Below are positions 1-9,400 of a stretch of DNA of 46,153 nt, piece after piece. Source of the stretch: Planctomycetota bacterium. Its GTDB lineage: Bacteria > Planctomycetota > Planctomycetia > Planctomycetales > Planctomycetaceae. The stretch's first letter is position 1; every line of letters begins with the position of its first letter. A program made the position numbers and the translations under genes. The notes below the pieces were generated by a model that did not search any database, had not been told where the DNA came from, and was given only the letters and a program-made list of their open reading frames with translations. The DNA is taken from assembly GCA_003669615.1 (NCBI GenBank), contig QWOO01000060.1, positions 1-46,153 on the forward strand. Direction: 5' to 3'.

Positions 1-66
1 CCTCATCTGATCACCGTGCTCACGAATCTCGTTCGCCAGCCCCACCGACCACGCGAGTGCCTAACT

Positions 67-3000
67 ATGTGGACGCCTTTCAAGCACTGTCTCGCTTTCC
101 TCTTCGCGACAATTGGCGTCCTGCTGCGTGACTCGACTGTCATCGCAGACGACGTTTTTCGCGACAAAATCGCGCCGCTTCTTGAACGCAAATGCCTGAA
201 CTGCCACAACACCCGTGACCACAAAGGTGAGTTCTCTCTGCAGACGGCCATGCAGTTTCAGTCGTCCGGTTTTGTAACCTCGGGAAAACCGGACGAGAGT
301 CATCTGCTGACGTTGCTGGTGTCAGAATCTCCCAGCACTAAGCCATCGATGCCAAAAGATGGAGCACCGCTCTCCGATCAAGAAGTCCAGCTGCTGCGCG
401 ACTGGATCGCGGCCGGCGCGGAATGGCCCGAGGGATTGGAATTGACGGAACCCGTCATCGACAACTTCGACTGGTGGTCGTTCCGACCGATCACTCTTCA
501 TGATCCTCCGACTCCAGACAGCGATGCCGCGAAGCAGTGGATTCGCACGCCAATCGATGCGTTCGTCCTGGCAAAGCTCAAAGAGAAAAATCTGCCGCCC
601 TCCCCGGAGGCCGATCGACGCACGCTGATACGCCGCGTCACGTTCGATCTCATCGGACTGCCTCCTTCGCCCGAAGACGTGCAAGCGTTCGTGGAAGACG
701 CTTCGCCCGACGCTTACGAAAAACTGGTCGATCGATTGCTCAGTTCTCCGCAATATGGAGAACGTTGGGCTCGCCACTGGCTGGACGTCGTCCGCTACGC
801 CGACACCTGCGGCTATGATAAAGACAAACTGCGTCCCAATGCCTGGCCTTACCGCGATTACGTGATCCGCTCTTTCAACGACGACAAACCGTACACTCGT
901 TTCGTGCAGGAACAGATTGCCGGCGATGCCTTGTTTCCCGGTGAGCCCGATGGAATCCTGGGACTCGGTTTTATCGCCGCCGGACCATGGGACTTCATCG
1001 GACATGTCGAAGTGCCGGAATCCAAAATCGACGGCAAGGTGGCCCGCAATCTGGACCGCGATGATATGGTCTCTGGAACGCTCAACACGTTCTGCAGTGT
1101 GACGATTCAGTGCGCTCGCTGCCACAATCATAAGTTTGACCCGTTCACACAGCAGCATTACTACAGTTTGCAGAGCGTCTTTGCGGCCGTCGACCGCGCC
1201 GAACGTCCGTTTGATGCAGATCCCAAAGTGGAGGCCCGTCGCGCGGAGTTGACGCAGTTGCGAGACTCATCCAAAGCGGATCTCGAAACTCTGGCGTCGC
1301 TGATTCGAACCGAAGGCGGTGAGCCGCTCGCGACTTTAGAAACGCAACTCGCCGAACTGCGTCCGAAAGTGGAAGTTGCTGCGAAACGGCCCGAGTACGG
1401 TTATCACAGCGACATCGCCGCTGCTGCAGACAGCGAGAAGTGGGTGGAAGTGGATCTGGGTCGCGATGTGGAAATTGCCAGCGTCGTGTTGAATCCCTGT
1501 CATGATGAGTTCGGTGGTATCGGCGCAGGATTCGGCTTCCCGGTGAGATTTCGAATTGAAGCGATGACCGCTGCCGATCGAGCAGTACCCGCTGAGAAGC
1601 CTGCATCACCCACGATGCTGCGGGATGAATCGGCGGCGGACTTCGCGAATCCCGGACTGGTTCCGATTGTGACCAGCAAACCCGTTACCTCGCGTTTTGT
1701 GCGAGTCACCGCGACAAAGCTGGCGACTCGGCAGAATGATTTTATCCTTGCCCTTTCCGAACTGCAGGTGCTTGATGCTGCAGGGAAAAATATCGCCGCC
1801 GCGGCCGCTGTTTCCTCACTCGATTCGATTGAAGCGCCGGACCGCTGGCGCAGATCGAATCTGACGGATGGTATCTGGCCGTCCGCCGTTGATCCTTCTG
1901 CCGCCGCACAACTGGCCGACATGACTCGTCAACACGATGCTATCCTGCAGCGGCTGGATACGCCCGAACGAATTCAGCAGCGGAAGACTCTCACCGAACA
2001 TCTGGTCAGCGCTGATAAGGAACTTGGATCACTACCGCAGGGTCGCATGGTTTACGCCGCTGCCGCAAGCTTTGCTCCTCAAGGAAATTTCAAACCCACA
2101 AACGGCATGCCTCGCAGCGTCACTGTGCTGCATCGAGGCAACGAAACGCAGCCGGGTGCGCCCGTGTCGCCCGGTACAATTCCGCTGGCTTCCACTGACG
2201 CATGGCAATTCACGTTGCCTGCCGATCATGCCGAATCTGCTCGCCGCGCGGCGCTGGCGAAGTGGGTCACTCAGGACAATCATCCGTTGACCTGGCGTTC
2301 GATCGTGAATCGAGTCTGGCAGTATCACTTCGGTCGCGCGATTGTGGATTCGCCGAACGACTTCGGCCGCATGGGCCAGCAGCCCAGCCATCCGGAATTG
2401 CTCGACTGGCTGGCGAGCGACTTCCTGAAGAATGGTCAGTCGTTCAAGTATCTGCATCGTTTGATCGTCACCAGTGCCACGTATCGTCAGGCTTCTCAAA
2501 GCAACGCCGACGCAGAAGCGATTGATGGCGAAAATCAGTTTCTCTGGCGAATGAATCGTCGACGTCTGGAAGCCGAGGAAATCCGCGACTCCGTCCTGGC
2601 CGTCAGTGGTCGCCTGAACTCAGAAATGGGTGGCCCCGGATTCTATCTGTTCGAACTGGAGAAGCCCGAACATTCGCCGCATTACGAATACAACAAGTTT
2701 GATCCGGAAGACGTTCGTTCTCACCGTCGCAGCATTTACCGGTTCATCGTGCGAAGCCAGCCTGATCCGTTCATGACCACGCTGGACTGTGCAGACTCGT
2801 CGCAAAGCACTCCGCGTCGGCATGAGACGCTGACAGCGCTGCAGGCCCTTTCGCTGCTCAACAATCGATTCAACGTTTCCATGGCCCGACATTTTGCCGA
2901 ACGACTTCAGTCAGACGGCGACACCATCGACGCTCAGATCACCCGCGCCTTCGTTCTGCTCACAGGCCGCACTCCTTCGGACGAAGAACTTCAGTCCATG

Positions 3001-3081
3001 ACCGAATATGCCACTCAGCACGGCATTCCCGCCCTGTGCAGGCTGCTGTTTAATCTGAGTGAGTTTGTGTTTGTGGATTGA
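67..3081 (+). CDS. Secreted PSCyt1/DUF1549/DUF1553 cytochrome-type protein
   Basis: A 1004-residue planctomycete-type protein of unknown reaction. A signal peptide covers about residues 1-28. A haem-binding C-x-x-C-H motif (CLNCH, residues 43-47) marks the N-terminal PSCyt1 domain. A DUF1549 region follows (about 155-400) with a second Cys-rich motif, CARCHNH, near residue 348. A discoidin/F5-8-type-C-like segment (about 440-575) is inserted before the C-terminal DUF1553 region (about 720-1000, with WRSIVNRVWQYHFG). The ATG at 67 was chosen over an in-frame GTG at 16 because it begins the signal peptide directly. In planctomycetes such genes are often paired with a DUF1501 gene; the next gene downstream here is unrelated, so any partner would have to lie upstream of the window. 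Export and haem binding are inferred from the motifs; the substrate is unknown. Confidence 0.9.
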   Translation: MWTPFKHCLAFLFATIGVLLRDSTVIADDVFRDKIAPLLERKCLNCHNTRDHKGEFSLQTAMQFQSSGFVTSGKPDESHLLTLLVSESPSTKPSMPKDGAPLSDQEVQLLRDWIAAGAEWPEGLELTEPVIDNFDWWSFRPITLHDPPTPDSDAAKQWIRTPIDAFVLAKLKEKNLPPSPEADRRTLIRRVTFDLIGLPPSPEDVQAFVEDASPDAYEKLVDRLLSSPQYGERWARHWLDVVRYADTCGYDKDKLRPNAWPYRDYVIRSFNDDKPYTRFVQEQIAGDALFPGEPDGILGLGFIAAGPWDFIGHVEVPESKIDGKVARNLDRDDMVSGTLNTFCSVTIQCARCHNHKFDPFTQQHYYSLQSVFAAVDRAERPFDADPKVEARRAELTQLRDSSKADLETLASLIRTEGGEPLATLETQLAELRPKVEVAAKRPEYGYHSDIAAAADSEKWVEVDLGRDVEIASVVLNPCHDEFGGIGAGFGFPVRFRIEAMTAADRAVPAEKPASPTMLRDESAADFANPGLVPIVTSKPVTSRFVRVTATKLATRQNDFILALSELQVLDAAGKNIAAAAAVSSLDSIEAPDRWRRSNLTDGIWPSAVDPSAAAQLADMTRQHDAILQRLDTPERIQQRKTLTEHLVSADKELGSLPQGRMVYAAAASFAPQGNFKPTNGMPRSVTVLHRGNETQPGAPVSPGTIPLASTDAWQFTLPADHAESARRAALAKWVTQDNHPLTWRSIVNRVWQYHFGRAIVDSPNDFGRMGQQPSHPELLDWLASDFLKNGQSFKYLHRLIVTSATYRQASQSNADAEAIDGENQFLWRMNRRRLEAEEIRDSVLAVSGRLNSEMGGPGFYLFELEKPEHSPHYEYNKFDPEDVRSHRRSIYRFIVRSQPDPFMTTLDCADSSQSTPRRHETLTALQALSLLNNRFNVSMARHFAERLQSDGDTIDAQITRAFVLLTGRTPSDEELQSMTEYATQHGIPALCRLLFNLSEFVFVD

Positions 3082-3118
3082 CCGCGAATGTAGTCCAGAA
3101 TTTCAGCCGACGAAGCGG

Positions 3119-3158
3119 TTACGTAGACAAGCCGCTCCGTCGGCTTGCGGCTTTTCTT
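3119..3158 (+). repeat. GTAG-hairpin repeat copy A, terminator-like
   Basis: About 40 bp after the upstream stop codon lies GTAG (3123-3126) followed by a hairpin. One fold pairs AAGCCGC (3129-3135) with GCGGCTT (3147-3153) and runs into TTTTCTT, which would act as an intrinsic terminator for the upstream gene. An alternative fold pairs CAAGC (3128-3132) with GCTTG (3143-3147). A diverged copy in opposite orientation is at 4697-4733. The repeat relationship is clear; the terminator role is inferred. Confidence 0.5.
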
Positions 3159-3296
3159 GAGGCGACCTTCCGAATCAGATCCCCTGCCGTTATGAACGTT
3201 TCCCCTCATCCTCAGTGAATCTCCCGGAGCTTTCCCGGTTAGCCGGAAGTCGGACACGAGCGAGCGGCTGGAAAAGACTGGCCGGGTCCTGTTGAA

Positions 3297-3354
3297 CTGA
3301 GCCTGAGGCGCTAGCCGATTCAAGAACAGAAATCAGCTAGCGCCTCAGGCTCAG
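3297..3354. repeat. Perfect 19-bp inverted repeat
   Basis: The arms 3297-3315 (CTGAGCCTGAGGCGCTAGC) and 3336-3354 are perfect reverse complements separated by 20 bases. The element sits 47 bp before the SRPBCC gene, in the 319-bp gap after the PSCyt1 gene. No T-run follows, so it looks more like a dispersed palindromic repeat than an intrinsic terminator. Apart from this and copy A of the GTAG repeat, nothing else was recognised in the 3082-3400 gap. Confidence 0.75.
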
Positions 3355-3400
3355 CCGGTCGCTTTCCTGCTCATATGACACCTTCACAAAAAGCTCAACC

Positions 3401-3871
3401 ATGCCCGTCTTTGACTTCCGATTCACCGTCCCGGCACCTGTCGAAGCGGTTTCTGAGTTTCACTTTCAGACCGGCATTCTGAAAGCCCTGACTCCGCCGC
3501 TGATGATTATGAAGGTGCATCAGTTCGATCCCCTGGCAGACGGATCCATTGGCCGATTCACCATGTGGATGGGGCCAGTTCCGGTGCCCTGGACGGCCCA
3601 GCATTCTAATGTTTCACCGCTGAGTTTCACGGACACTCAGATCGCCGGACCGATGAAGTTCTGGAAGCACACGCATACCTTTCGAGCCATCAACGAAAGG
3701 TCCACCGAGGTTCACGAGCACATCGAATTTGAACATCATTCGGGATTGAAGGGACTTTGGTCGCGATTGCTGTTCCCGAAGCCAGCACTGTACGCACTTT
3801 TCTGCTACCGTTCGTGGGTGACTCGTCGAGCCGCCACCCGAATCTGGCAAGAGCAAAAGTCTGCTGCATGA
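3401..3871 (+). CDS. SRPBCC-fold (polyketide cyclase/START-like) protein
   Basis: A 156-residue soluble protein with the pattern of the SRPBCC ligand-binding fold. It opens with a strand ending in a 'vpApveaVfeF'-like motif (FTVPAPVEAVSEFH, residues 8-21), has a central run of beta strands, and ends in a long helix (about 125-150). No catalytic residues can be assigned, so the ligand is unknown. The ATG at 3401 starts the fold directly. The stop codon overlaps the start of birA by 4 bp (ATGA), which suggests translational coupling, although an SRPBCC-biotin ligase link is not a known functional pair. The family assignment rests on sequence pattern only. Confidence 0.65.
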   Translation: MPVFDFRFTVPAPVEAVSEFHFQTGILKALTPPLMIMKVHQFDPLADGSIGRFTMWMGPVPVPWTAQHSNVSPLSFTDTQIAGPMKFWKHTHTFRAINERSTEVHEHIEFEHHSGLKGLWSRLLFPKPALYALFCYRSWVTRRAATRIWQEQKSAA

Positions 3872-4662
3872 ATCGTTCTGTATCCTGTCCGTTTGATCTG
3901 CCCCGATTGATCAATGAAACCAGCCTTCGGCATGTGGAGTATCATGCCACGTTGCCTTCGACCAGTACGACTGCATTCGAATTGCTGCAGCCGCTGCTCG
4001 ATGTTTCTCCTTCCCTGGTTCTGACCTGCGAACAAACGGCCGGTCGCGGTCGCAAGGGAAACTCCTGGTGGTCATCGACTGGAGCTCTGACGTTTACACT
4101 GGTGATCCGCGCTGACGAATTGCCCATGACGCCCGAACGGCGCCCCATGATTTCTCTGGCCGCTGGCCTTGCCGTTCGCGATGCGTTGCAGTCGCACGCT
4201 CCGGAGCATGACTTTTTTCTCAAGTGGCCGAATGACGTCTTCACCGGCGAACAGAAGATTTGCGGAATCCTTGTCGAACAACACAGTCTCGGCGAACATC
4301 AGGCCGTACTGATTGGCATCGGCGTCAACGTCAATAACTCGCTTCGCGACGCGCCGACGGAAGTGTCGCAGCGAGCTATCTCGCTGTTTGATCTGGAGGG
4401 CCATTCCCTGGAACTGACTTCGGTCCTGATCTCCATTTTGCAACGACTCGATTTTCGGATCGGGCAGCTTTCCTCCCAGCCTCGGATGGCACTTTCAGAA
4501 GCCAATCGTCATAACATTCTGACGGGCCGCACGGTCACTCTGCAACTGGCCGATCAGACTCTGACCGGCACGTGCATCGGCATTGATGACGAAGGCCAGC
4601 TTGTGCTCCAATCCGAAACCGCCCTGCACCGCTGCGCCAGCGGAATTGTGCTGCGATGGTGA
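3868..4662 (+). CDS. birA: Biotin--[acetyl-CoA-carboxylase] ligase
   Basis: Activates biotin with ATP and attaches it to the lysine of biotin carboxyl carrier protein. The 264-residue product has the ligase signature GRGRKGNSW (residues 59-67), KWPND (119-123) and KICGIL (130-135), then a C-terminal SH3-like domain (about 215-264). There is no N-terminal helix-turn-helix, so this is the monofunctional class I type that does not act as the biotin repressor. The ATG at 3868 was chosen because it overlaps the preceding stop as ATGA and gives the normal ligase length; an upstream in-frame start would read through the SRPBCC gene. Biotin synthase (bioB) lies 38 kb further on. Confidence 0.93.
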   Translation: MNRSVSCPFDLPRLINETSLRHVEYHATLPSTSTTAFELLQPLLDVSPSLVLTCEQTAGRGRKGNSWWSSTGALTFTLVIRADELPMTPERRPMISLAAGLAVRDALQSHAPEHDFFLKWPNDVFTGEQKICGILVEQHSLGEHQAVLIGIGVNVNNSLRDAPTEVSQRAISLFDLEGHSLELTSVLISILQRLDFRIGQLSSQPRMALSEANRHNILTGRTVTLQLADQTLTGTCIGIDDEGQLVLQSETALHRCASGIVLRW

Positions 4663-4696
4663 GTGGACGAGTTCAGTGACATGACTTAATGTGACG

Positions 4697-4733
4697 AAAA
4701 GACGCGAGCCGACAGAGCCGCTCGACTACGTAA
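4697..4733 (-). repeat. GTAG-hairpin repeat copy B
   Basis: On the minus strand this reads ACGTAG, then a hairpin with CGAGC paired to GCTCG, then CTTTTC. It matches copy A (3119-3158) at about 26 of 32 positions, in inverted orientation. The stem pair differs between copies as a compensated change (CAAGC/GCTTG in A, CGAGC/GCTCG in B). It lies between birA and uxuA, 34 bp after the birA stop. Confidence 0.5.
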
Positions 4734-4754
4734 TTTCGCTGACTGGAATCCTGC

Positions 4755-5714
4755 ATGCGACTCGGAACTGTTCTTACGCCCATCAACGACGAAAACCTGC
4801 AGCTGGCAGCCCAGTGCGGAGTCACCGACGTCACACATCGTTATCCGGGCCCCGATGTCAGTGTTCTGAAGAAAGCTCAGGAACGAATCGCATCCTTCGG
4901 CATGCAGCTGTCCGTCGTCGAAGGTTATCTGCCCATTGAGAACATCAAGCTGGGCTGCGATGACGGGACCGAAGTGGAAGCGATGAAGACGCTCATCCGA
5001 CAGATGGCCGATCTGGATATTCGGCTGCTGTGCTACAACTTCATGGCGGGAACCGACTGGTGCCGAACTCGCACGGACGCTCCTGAACGAGGCGGTGCGA
5101 AGGTCACGGCCTTTCATCTGAAGGATGTCGAAAAGGCGCTGCTGCTGGGATATAAAGCCCCCAATGCAGACTTTGATGAACTGGCTAAAAAACTGACTCC
5201 TGAGAAGCTATGGGATCAGCTCGAGCGGCTTCTGAATGAACTGCTGCCGGTCGCCGAAAAGTGCGGAGTCACACTGGCCATGCATCCCGACGATCCGCCT
5301 CTGCAAAACCTGCTGGGCAAACCGCGAATCATGCACAACGTTGAGTGCTTTGAAAAACTGATCACGCTGGCCCCCAGTGCCTCCAACGCCATCTGCTTCT
5401 GCCAGGGCTCCTTTGCTACGATGAATGTGGATATCCCCGCCACAATTCGCCGCCTGGGTTCGCACATCAAATACGTTCATTTTCGCGATGTGACAGGGAC
5501 ACCCGAATCGTTCGCGGAAACATTTCATGACAACGGTCCGACAGACATGGCGGCGGCTATGCGAGCTTATCGGGACATCGGCTTCACGGGTCCTATGCGA
5601 CCTGATCATGTGCCCCAAATGGTGGGCGAGGACGACGGAGAACCCGGCTACACGATGCTGGGTCGTCTGTTTGCCTACGGCTACATGCGCGGCCTGATGG
5701 ACGCCACGAAATAG
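4755..5714 (+). CDS. uxuA: Mannonate dehydratase (UxuA family)
   Basis: Predicted TIM-barrel enzyme that dehydrates D-mannonate to 2-keto-3-deoxygluconate in hexuronate breakdown. The 319 residues contain family landmarks in order: a DWCRTRTDAPERGG-type segment (about residues 97-110), MHPDDPP (about 175-181), a CFCQGS motif (about 214-219), HFRDVTGTPESFAETFHDNG (about 240-259), and RPDHVPQM with GYTMLGRLFAYGYMRGL at the C-terminus. The protein is shorter than the roughly 390-residue E. coli enzyme but contains the whole barrel; the usual RPDHGPQM has Val for Gly. No other uronate genes are adjacent, so pathway membership rests on the family alone. Confidence 0.82.
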   Translation: MRLGTVLTPINDENLQLAAQCGVTDVTHRYPGPDVSVLKKAQERIASFGMQLSVVEGYLPIENIKLGCDDGTEVEAMKTLIRQMADLDIRLLCYNFMAGTDWCRTRTDAPERGGAKVTAFHLKDVEKALLLGYKAPNADFDELAKKLTPEKLWDQLERLLNELLPVAEKCGVTLAMHPDDPPLQNLLGKPRIMHNVECFEKLITLAPSASNAICFCQGSFATMNVDIPATIRRLGSHIKYVHFRDVTGTPESFAETFHDNGPTDMAAAMRAYRDIGFTGPMRPDHVPQMVGEDDGEPGYTMLGRLFAYGYMRGLMDATK

Positions 5715-5825
5715 CGTCCGCCACTGCATGCTGACCTTGATATTCTGCAGTTCAGCGTTCCATGCGTACTGCACACTCCGTTTATTTCACAGTCAACTTC
5801 CAGCATCGCCCGATTCTCAAGAGAC

Positions 5826-6227
5826 ATGACAGACTCCGCATCCCACGAGACTCCTCTGACTGAAGGTCAGATTTATGACGCCATCGGTTCGGACGGAATC
5901 GCACGGCTTGTGCATGCCTTTTATCAACAGATCCCTCAGGACGACGTGCTCGGCCCAATGTATCCACCGCACGATCTTCCGGGCGCAGAAGAGCGATTAA
6001 GACTGTTTCTGCTGTTTCGCTTCGGAGGTCCGCAGGACTACCTGCAGCGTCGAGGCCATCCGATGCTGCGAGGTCGCCACGCTCCATTTTCCATCAACCA
6101 AACAGCCCGCGATCGCTGGGTGCAGCTGATGGACAACGCCCTTGAGCAATGCCGTTTTTCGCTTCAGGTATCGACCGTGATCCGTTCATTCCTGGCCCAG
6201 GTAGCGACGTTTTTGATCAATCAGTGA
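5826..6227 (+). CDS. Group II truncated haemoglobin
   Basis: A 133-residue haem-binding globin of the 2/2 fold, a family associated with oxygen or nitric-oxide chemistry. Diagnostic features are Tyr33 in helix B (AFYQQIP), GPMYP (43-47), the LPGAEERLRLFLLFRFGGPQ block, the proximal histidine at about residue 85 (GRHAPFSI), and Trp98 (ARDRW), the group II G8 tryptophan. The ATG at 5826 gives the usual length with a short N-terminal tail. It stands alone, 111 bp after uxuA. A palindromic element begins 7 bp after its stop and separates it from the convergent RND efflux gene. Confidence 0.92.
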   Translation: MTDSASHETPLTEGQIYDAIGSDGIARLVHAFYQQIPQDDVLGPMYPPHDLPGAEERLRLFLLFRFGGPQDYLQRRGHPMLRGRHAPFSINQTARDRWVQLMDNALEQCRFSLQVSTVIRSFLAQVATFLINQ

Positions 6228-6234
6228 AGCCTCT

Positions 6235-6385
6235 GTCGTTGTTCGCTCCGCGAACAAAACGGGTGATACAATCGCACTCGACCAAAGCGGAAACTGTTCG
6301 AATAACAATCGCATTTCAGGTTCGTGATTTAGGCACATGGAGGCATCACACCAGAACCCGTTTTGTTCGCGGAGCGAACAACGAC
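6235..6385. repeat. GTCG-hairpin palindromic element, copy 1 (151 bp)
   Basis: The perfect 30-bp terminal inverted repeats (6235-6264 and 6356-6385) each contain the hairpin GTTCGC-TCC-GCGAAC preceded by GTCGTT. The interior, read on the minus strand, matches the interior of copy 2 (16656-16807) around CTCCATGTGC and CACGAAC, so copies 1 and 2 are inserted in opposite orientation. A related small hairpin (GTTCG..CGAAC, 6390-6404) follows. The element begins 7 bp after the globin stop and ends 64 bp before the stop of the convergent RND gene. Confidence 0.85.
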
Positions 6386-6449
6386 TTTGGTTCGTGAAGC
6401 GAACAAAAGTGCAGAAGGCGGTGCAAGTCCGTATGGTGTGAAGTTCCGG

Positions 6450-9400
6450 CTAAGATTCACGTTGAGTCCGGGCAGCACGCCAGTTGGCCAGGCCCTGAAT
6501 AACATAGAAGAAGACCGGTGTCAGCAGGATGCCGAACATTGTGACGCCCAGCATGCCCGCGAAGACGGCCGTTCCCAGAGTTCGTCTCATCTCCGCACCC
6601 GCACCTTCACCCAGTACCAGCGGCACGACGCCGAAGATGAACGCAAATGATGTCATAATGATCGGACGCAGACGCAATCGGCATGCGTCAAGAGTCGCCT
6701 GGAAAACATCAACTCCCTCCTGATTCTTTGCCCGCGCGTATTCGACAATCAAGATCGCGTTCTTGCACGCCAGCCCCACCAGAACCACGAAACCGATCTG
6801 TGTGAAGATATTGATATCCATTCCGGCCATGATGACGCCCACCACGGAACACAGCAGACACATCGGCACCACAAGAATCACGGCCAGCGGCAAAGCCCAG
6901 CTTTCGTACTGAGCTGCCAACACCAGAAACACAAGAATCACGGCCAGCAGGAATGCATACATGGCCGTGTTACCCGCCAGTTGTTGTAAGAATGCGAGCT
7001 CCGTGTATTCAGCCCGCATAGATGGCGCGAGGTTTCTGTCGGCCACATCTTTCAATGCCTGAATGGCTTCCCCGGAACTGGCACCGATAGCCGCTTCCGC
7101 ATTCACAAAAGCAGATGGATACAAATTGTGTCGAATGATCATCAGTGGCCCCGTCACTGTTCTGATCTGAATGAAGCTGGACAGAGGCACGCTTCCCGCA
7201 GTACTCGACGTCACATACATCCTCTGCAGGTCCTGAGTCTGCATGCGATACTTTGCATCGGCCTGTACGTTTACCTGCCACGTACGCCCAAACCGATTGA
7301 AATCGTTAACATACAGCGAACCAAAATTCACCTGCAGAGAACTGAAAATGTCGCCCATGGAAAGGCCCATTTTTTTCGCCGCATCACGATCTATGTCCAG
7401 CTGCAGCCATGTCGTATTGGCTCGAAAGCTGGAAAACAAATCGCGCAGGCGAAGATCGTCGGCTCCTTCCGCCACTATACTTTGACTCACGGATTCCAGC
7501 ATTCCCAGGCCGTTGTCGCCACGATCCTGAACGACGATTTTGAAACCACCGGCGGTTCCCAGTCCTTCGATCGGCGGAGCACCCAGAATATTAATATCTG
7601 CATCTTCGACTTCTTCCAAAAACAGTCGCCGGAGATCTTCAGCAACATCGTCGGCCGTTCGATGCGTCAGCACACGATCCTGAAAATCATCCAGCATGAC
7701 ATACATCGATCCGAAATTTGCCGCATTCGCATTCAGCAGCAAAGACTGGCCCGCCAGAGCGACCGTATGGCGAACTCCATCCACATCGCCAGCCAATTTT
7801 TCCACCTGCGCCATGACCGCCTGAGTTCGTTCCAGCGAAGCCGAATCGGCCAGACGCACATTCAGAACCAGGTAGCCCTTATCCTGAGCCGGAATGAAAC
7901 CTGTGGGAGTAACCGTAAACAAGTGCCACGTCCCATAGATCATTCCTCCATACAACAGCAATACAACGACGCTGCCCTTCATCATCCATCCCACCGTGCG
8001 AACATAGCCGTTGGTCGCACGATTGAAACCACGATTGAACAGACCGAATGCAAATGACAAAAATCGATTCACCGTTCGACCGGCCAGCCAGACCACAATC
8101 ACGCACGCAATCGCGGCCAGCCAGATCCAGACGGCCGGATCAATCTCTCGCAGTGCGGGAACACGCTCGGCCTGCTCAGCCAGAAATGGGCCAAGGTATG
8201 CATAACCCAGCCACGCGCCGAGAATCGCAAGCCCCGGACGGGGCAGCGCTTCGGCATGCGCACCATGTTCACGAGGACGCAGAAGAAGAACAGCCAGCGC
8301 GGGACTGAGTGTCAGCGAATTGAACGCGGAGATAATTGTGGAGATCGCAATTGTGACAGCGAACTGCCTAAAGAACTGACCGACCACCCCACTGATAAAC
8401 GCACACGGCACAAACACGGCAGTCAGCACCAGACCCACAGCAATCACCGGCCCGGCGACCATTTCCATCGCATGAATCGCGGCTTCACGCGGGGCCATGC
8501 CCTGTTCAATATTGTGTTCGACCGCTTCTACCACAACGATCGCATCGTCGACCACGATCCCTACGGCTAGGACCAGCCCAAACAGAGTCAGTGCGTTCAG
8601 ACTAAAGCCAAACGCCAGCATCGCCGCAAAGGTTCCGACAATGGCCACCGGAACAGCGACCAGCGGAATGATGGCCGGTCGCCAGCCCTGCAAGAACACG
8701 AGCACTACGATGGCAACAAGGATGACCGCATCACGCAGCGAGATAAACACTTCCTTGACGGATTCGCGAATGAAAGGCGTGGTGTCATAGACAATCGCGT
8801 AGTCAACACCTTCGGGAAATCGCGTCTTCAGATCGTCCATCTTGGCTCGCACTTCCGCGGCCGTTTCCAGAGCGTTGGATCCGGGCAGCTGATAAATCGA
8901 CAGCGCGATGGACGGCTGCGTGTTGAGTGTGCAGACCTGATCATACGACATTGCACCCAGCTCAATTCGTGCCACGTCACGCAAACGGATCATGCGACCA
9001 TCGCTGTCCGTTCGCAGCACCATGTCGCCAAACTGCTGCTCACTGGTCAGTCGTCCCAGCGTGGTCATCGTGTATTGAAAGACCTGGCCCTGAGTCGTCG
9101 GCTGCTGCCCAATTTGCCCTGCGGCCACCTGAGTATTCTGTTGTTCGATCGAACGCAGCACGTCCTGAGTACTGATATTGCGGCTGGCCATCTGCTGCGG
9201 ATCAAGCCACACTCGCATGCTGTAGTCTCGCTGACCGAGAAACGAGATATCGCCCACGCCCTCCACACGCGACAGCTCATCCCGCATCTGGATAGTTGCG
9301 TAGTTGCTGAGATACAGGTTGTCACGCGAGCGATCCGGTGAAAACAGATTCACAATCATCAGCACGCCCGGTGCCTTTTTCTTCACCGTGACGCCGCGCC

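Noticed and set aside
16-66. Upstream GTG start for the first gene
   Set aside because: It would place 17 charged residues before the signal peptide; the ATG at 67 gives a normal export signal.
322-1158. 278-codon minus-strand frame opposite the PSCyt1 gene
   Set aside because: Antisense to haem and DUF1549 motifs and without domain features.
7128-8057. 309-codon plus-strand open frame inside the RND permease gene
   Set aside because: Lies wholly antisense to a well conserved pump; its translation has no family pattern and reflects the codon bias of the real gene. The same applies to antisense frames at 9962-10741, 11730-12341 and 12839-13318.
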